In this document: in pieces, positions 14,050-14,276 of the stretch
How the letters are laid out: each line of letters opens with the position of its first letter
Numbering within the stretch: position 1 is the first letter of the stretch
Source of the DNA: Desulfocapsaceae bacterium
Lineage (GTDB): Bacteria > Desulfobacterota > Desulfobulbia > Desulfobulbales > Desulfocapsaceae
Assembly: GCA_029934775.1 (NCBI GenBank)
Contig: JAOZLO010000029.1
Coordinates: 1-14,276, forward strand
DNA length: 14,276 bases
Direction: 5' to 3'
The notes under the pieces: generated by a model
Told to the model about the DNA's origin: nothing
The model's input: the letters and a program-made list of their open reading frames with translations, nothing else
Databases searched by the model: none
Program-made: the position numbers and the translations under genes

Positions 14050-14276
14050 ATGGCGGACGAACAAAAAAAGACACTTGATGAAGCAGTTGAGACAGCGGAA
14101 GAATTTTCGATACTTGATGAGGTGGTTAATGCCACCAAACTTCAACCCGCTGATGAAGCCTATGATCTGACTAAACGAGGAGTTGAAGCACTGATTGCCC
14201 AGCTTATCGAACCGGGTCGCCCTGTACCCAAAATATCAAAAGCCGTTGTTGATGAGATGATAGCCGAGATAGATAA
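14050..14276 (+). CDS. tssC: T6SS contractile sheath large subunit TssC (VipB), 3'-truncated by window edge
   Basis: Only the first 75 codons are present; the frame is open at the right edge. The visible N-terminus (MADEQKKTLDEAVETAEEF near the start, then TKRGVEALIAQLIEP and VVDEMIAEID at the end) fits the poorly conserved N-terminal helix of TssC, which full-length would be about 490 residues. The assignment rests mainly on position 15 bp after tssB, the universal partner arrangement, plus the typical closing motif (D-x-M-I-A-E-I-D). Purine-rich ribosome-site sequence (GGAG at 14036-14039, GAGG at 14039-14042) lies before the ATG. The key sheath and ClpV-recycling regions lie outside the window. 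Confidence 0.88.
   Translation, partial: MADEQKKTLDEAVETAEEFSILDEVVNATKLQPADEAYDLTKRGVEALIAQLIEPGRPVPKISKAVVDEMIAEID

Noticed and set aside
13587..14138. Antisense open frame of 183 codons opposite tssB/tssC
   Set aside because: Ser-rich, low-complexity product lying fully opposite well-supported sheath genes; no start signals or family features.

Overview
The window is a single-strand (+) stretch of a Gram-negative genome of moderate GC, by eye in the mid-40s. It holds two adjacent modules: the tail of a MacAB-like ABC export cassette (3-2931) and the front part of a type VI secretion system (T6SS) operon (3089 to the right edge). A TssJ lipoprotein and a TssJ-L-M envelope complex require a diderm, and the set tssJ-K-L-M-A-B-C is the proteobacterial T6SS(i) type. 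I cannot fix the phylum. The leader genes are unlike those of the well-known Pseudomonas and Vibrio loci, so a less-studied lineage (for example Desulfobacterota) is possible, but that is a guess.

Layout. Positions 3-1004 encode the C-terminal part of a HlyD/MacA-type adaptor cut by the left edge. A MacB-type ATPase (1032-1700) and a separate FtsX/MacB-type permease (1678-2931) follow, so MacB is split into two genes that overlap by 23 bp. A 157-bp gap carries a strong-looking sigma70 promoter (TTGACA, 18 bp, TGTAAT with an extended -10 TG), which starts the T6SS module. Two non-canonical leader genes come first: a 500-residue Cys-rich protein whose tail repeats a TVx(I/L) motif four times (3089-4591), and a 247-residue helical protein resembling the C-terminal domain of TagH/VasC but without an FHA domain (4595-5338). 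Then follow tssJ, tssK, tssL, tssM, tssA, tssB and the first 75 codons of tssC.

How the genes work together. TssJ, TssL and TssM build the envelope-spanning membrane complex. TssK is the baseplate adaptor that docks on TssL/TssM. TssA caps and primes the sheath, which is made of TssB and TssC. The remaining core genes (hcp, tssE, tssF, tssG, clpV/tssH, vgrG) are not in the window and would be expected to the right. Genes from 3089 on are tightly packed, with several stop/start overlaps, and are probably co-transcribed. The exception is a 109-bp gap with a small hairpin before tssM.

The part most worth attention is the pair of leader genes. They sit where the FHA protein of threonine-phosphorylation-controlled T6SSs normally sits. 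One lacks the FHA domain. The other carries an array of Thr motifs matching the pThr-x-x-Ile/Leu pattern some FHA domains bind. This suggests a rearranged post-translational control module.
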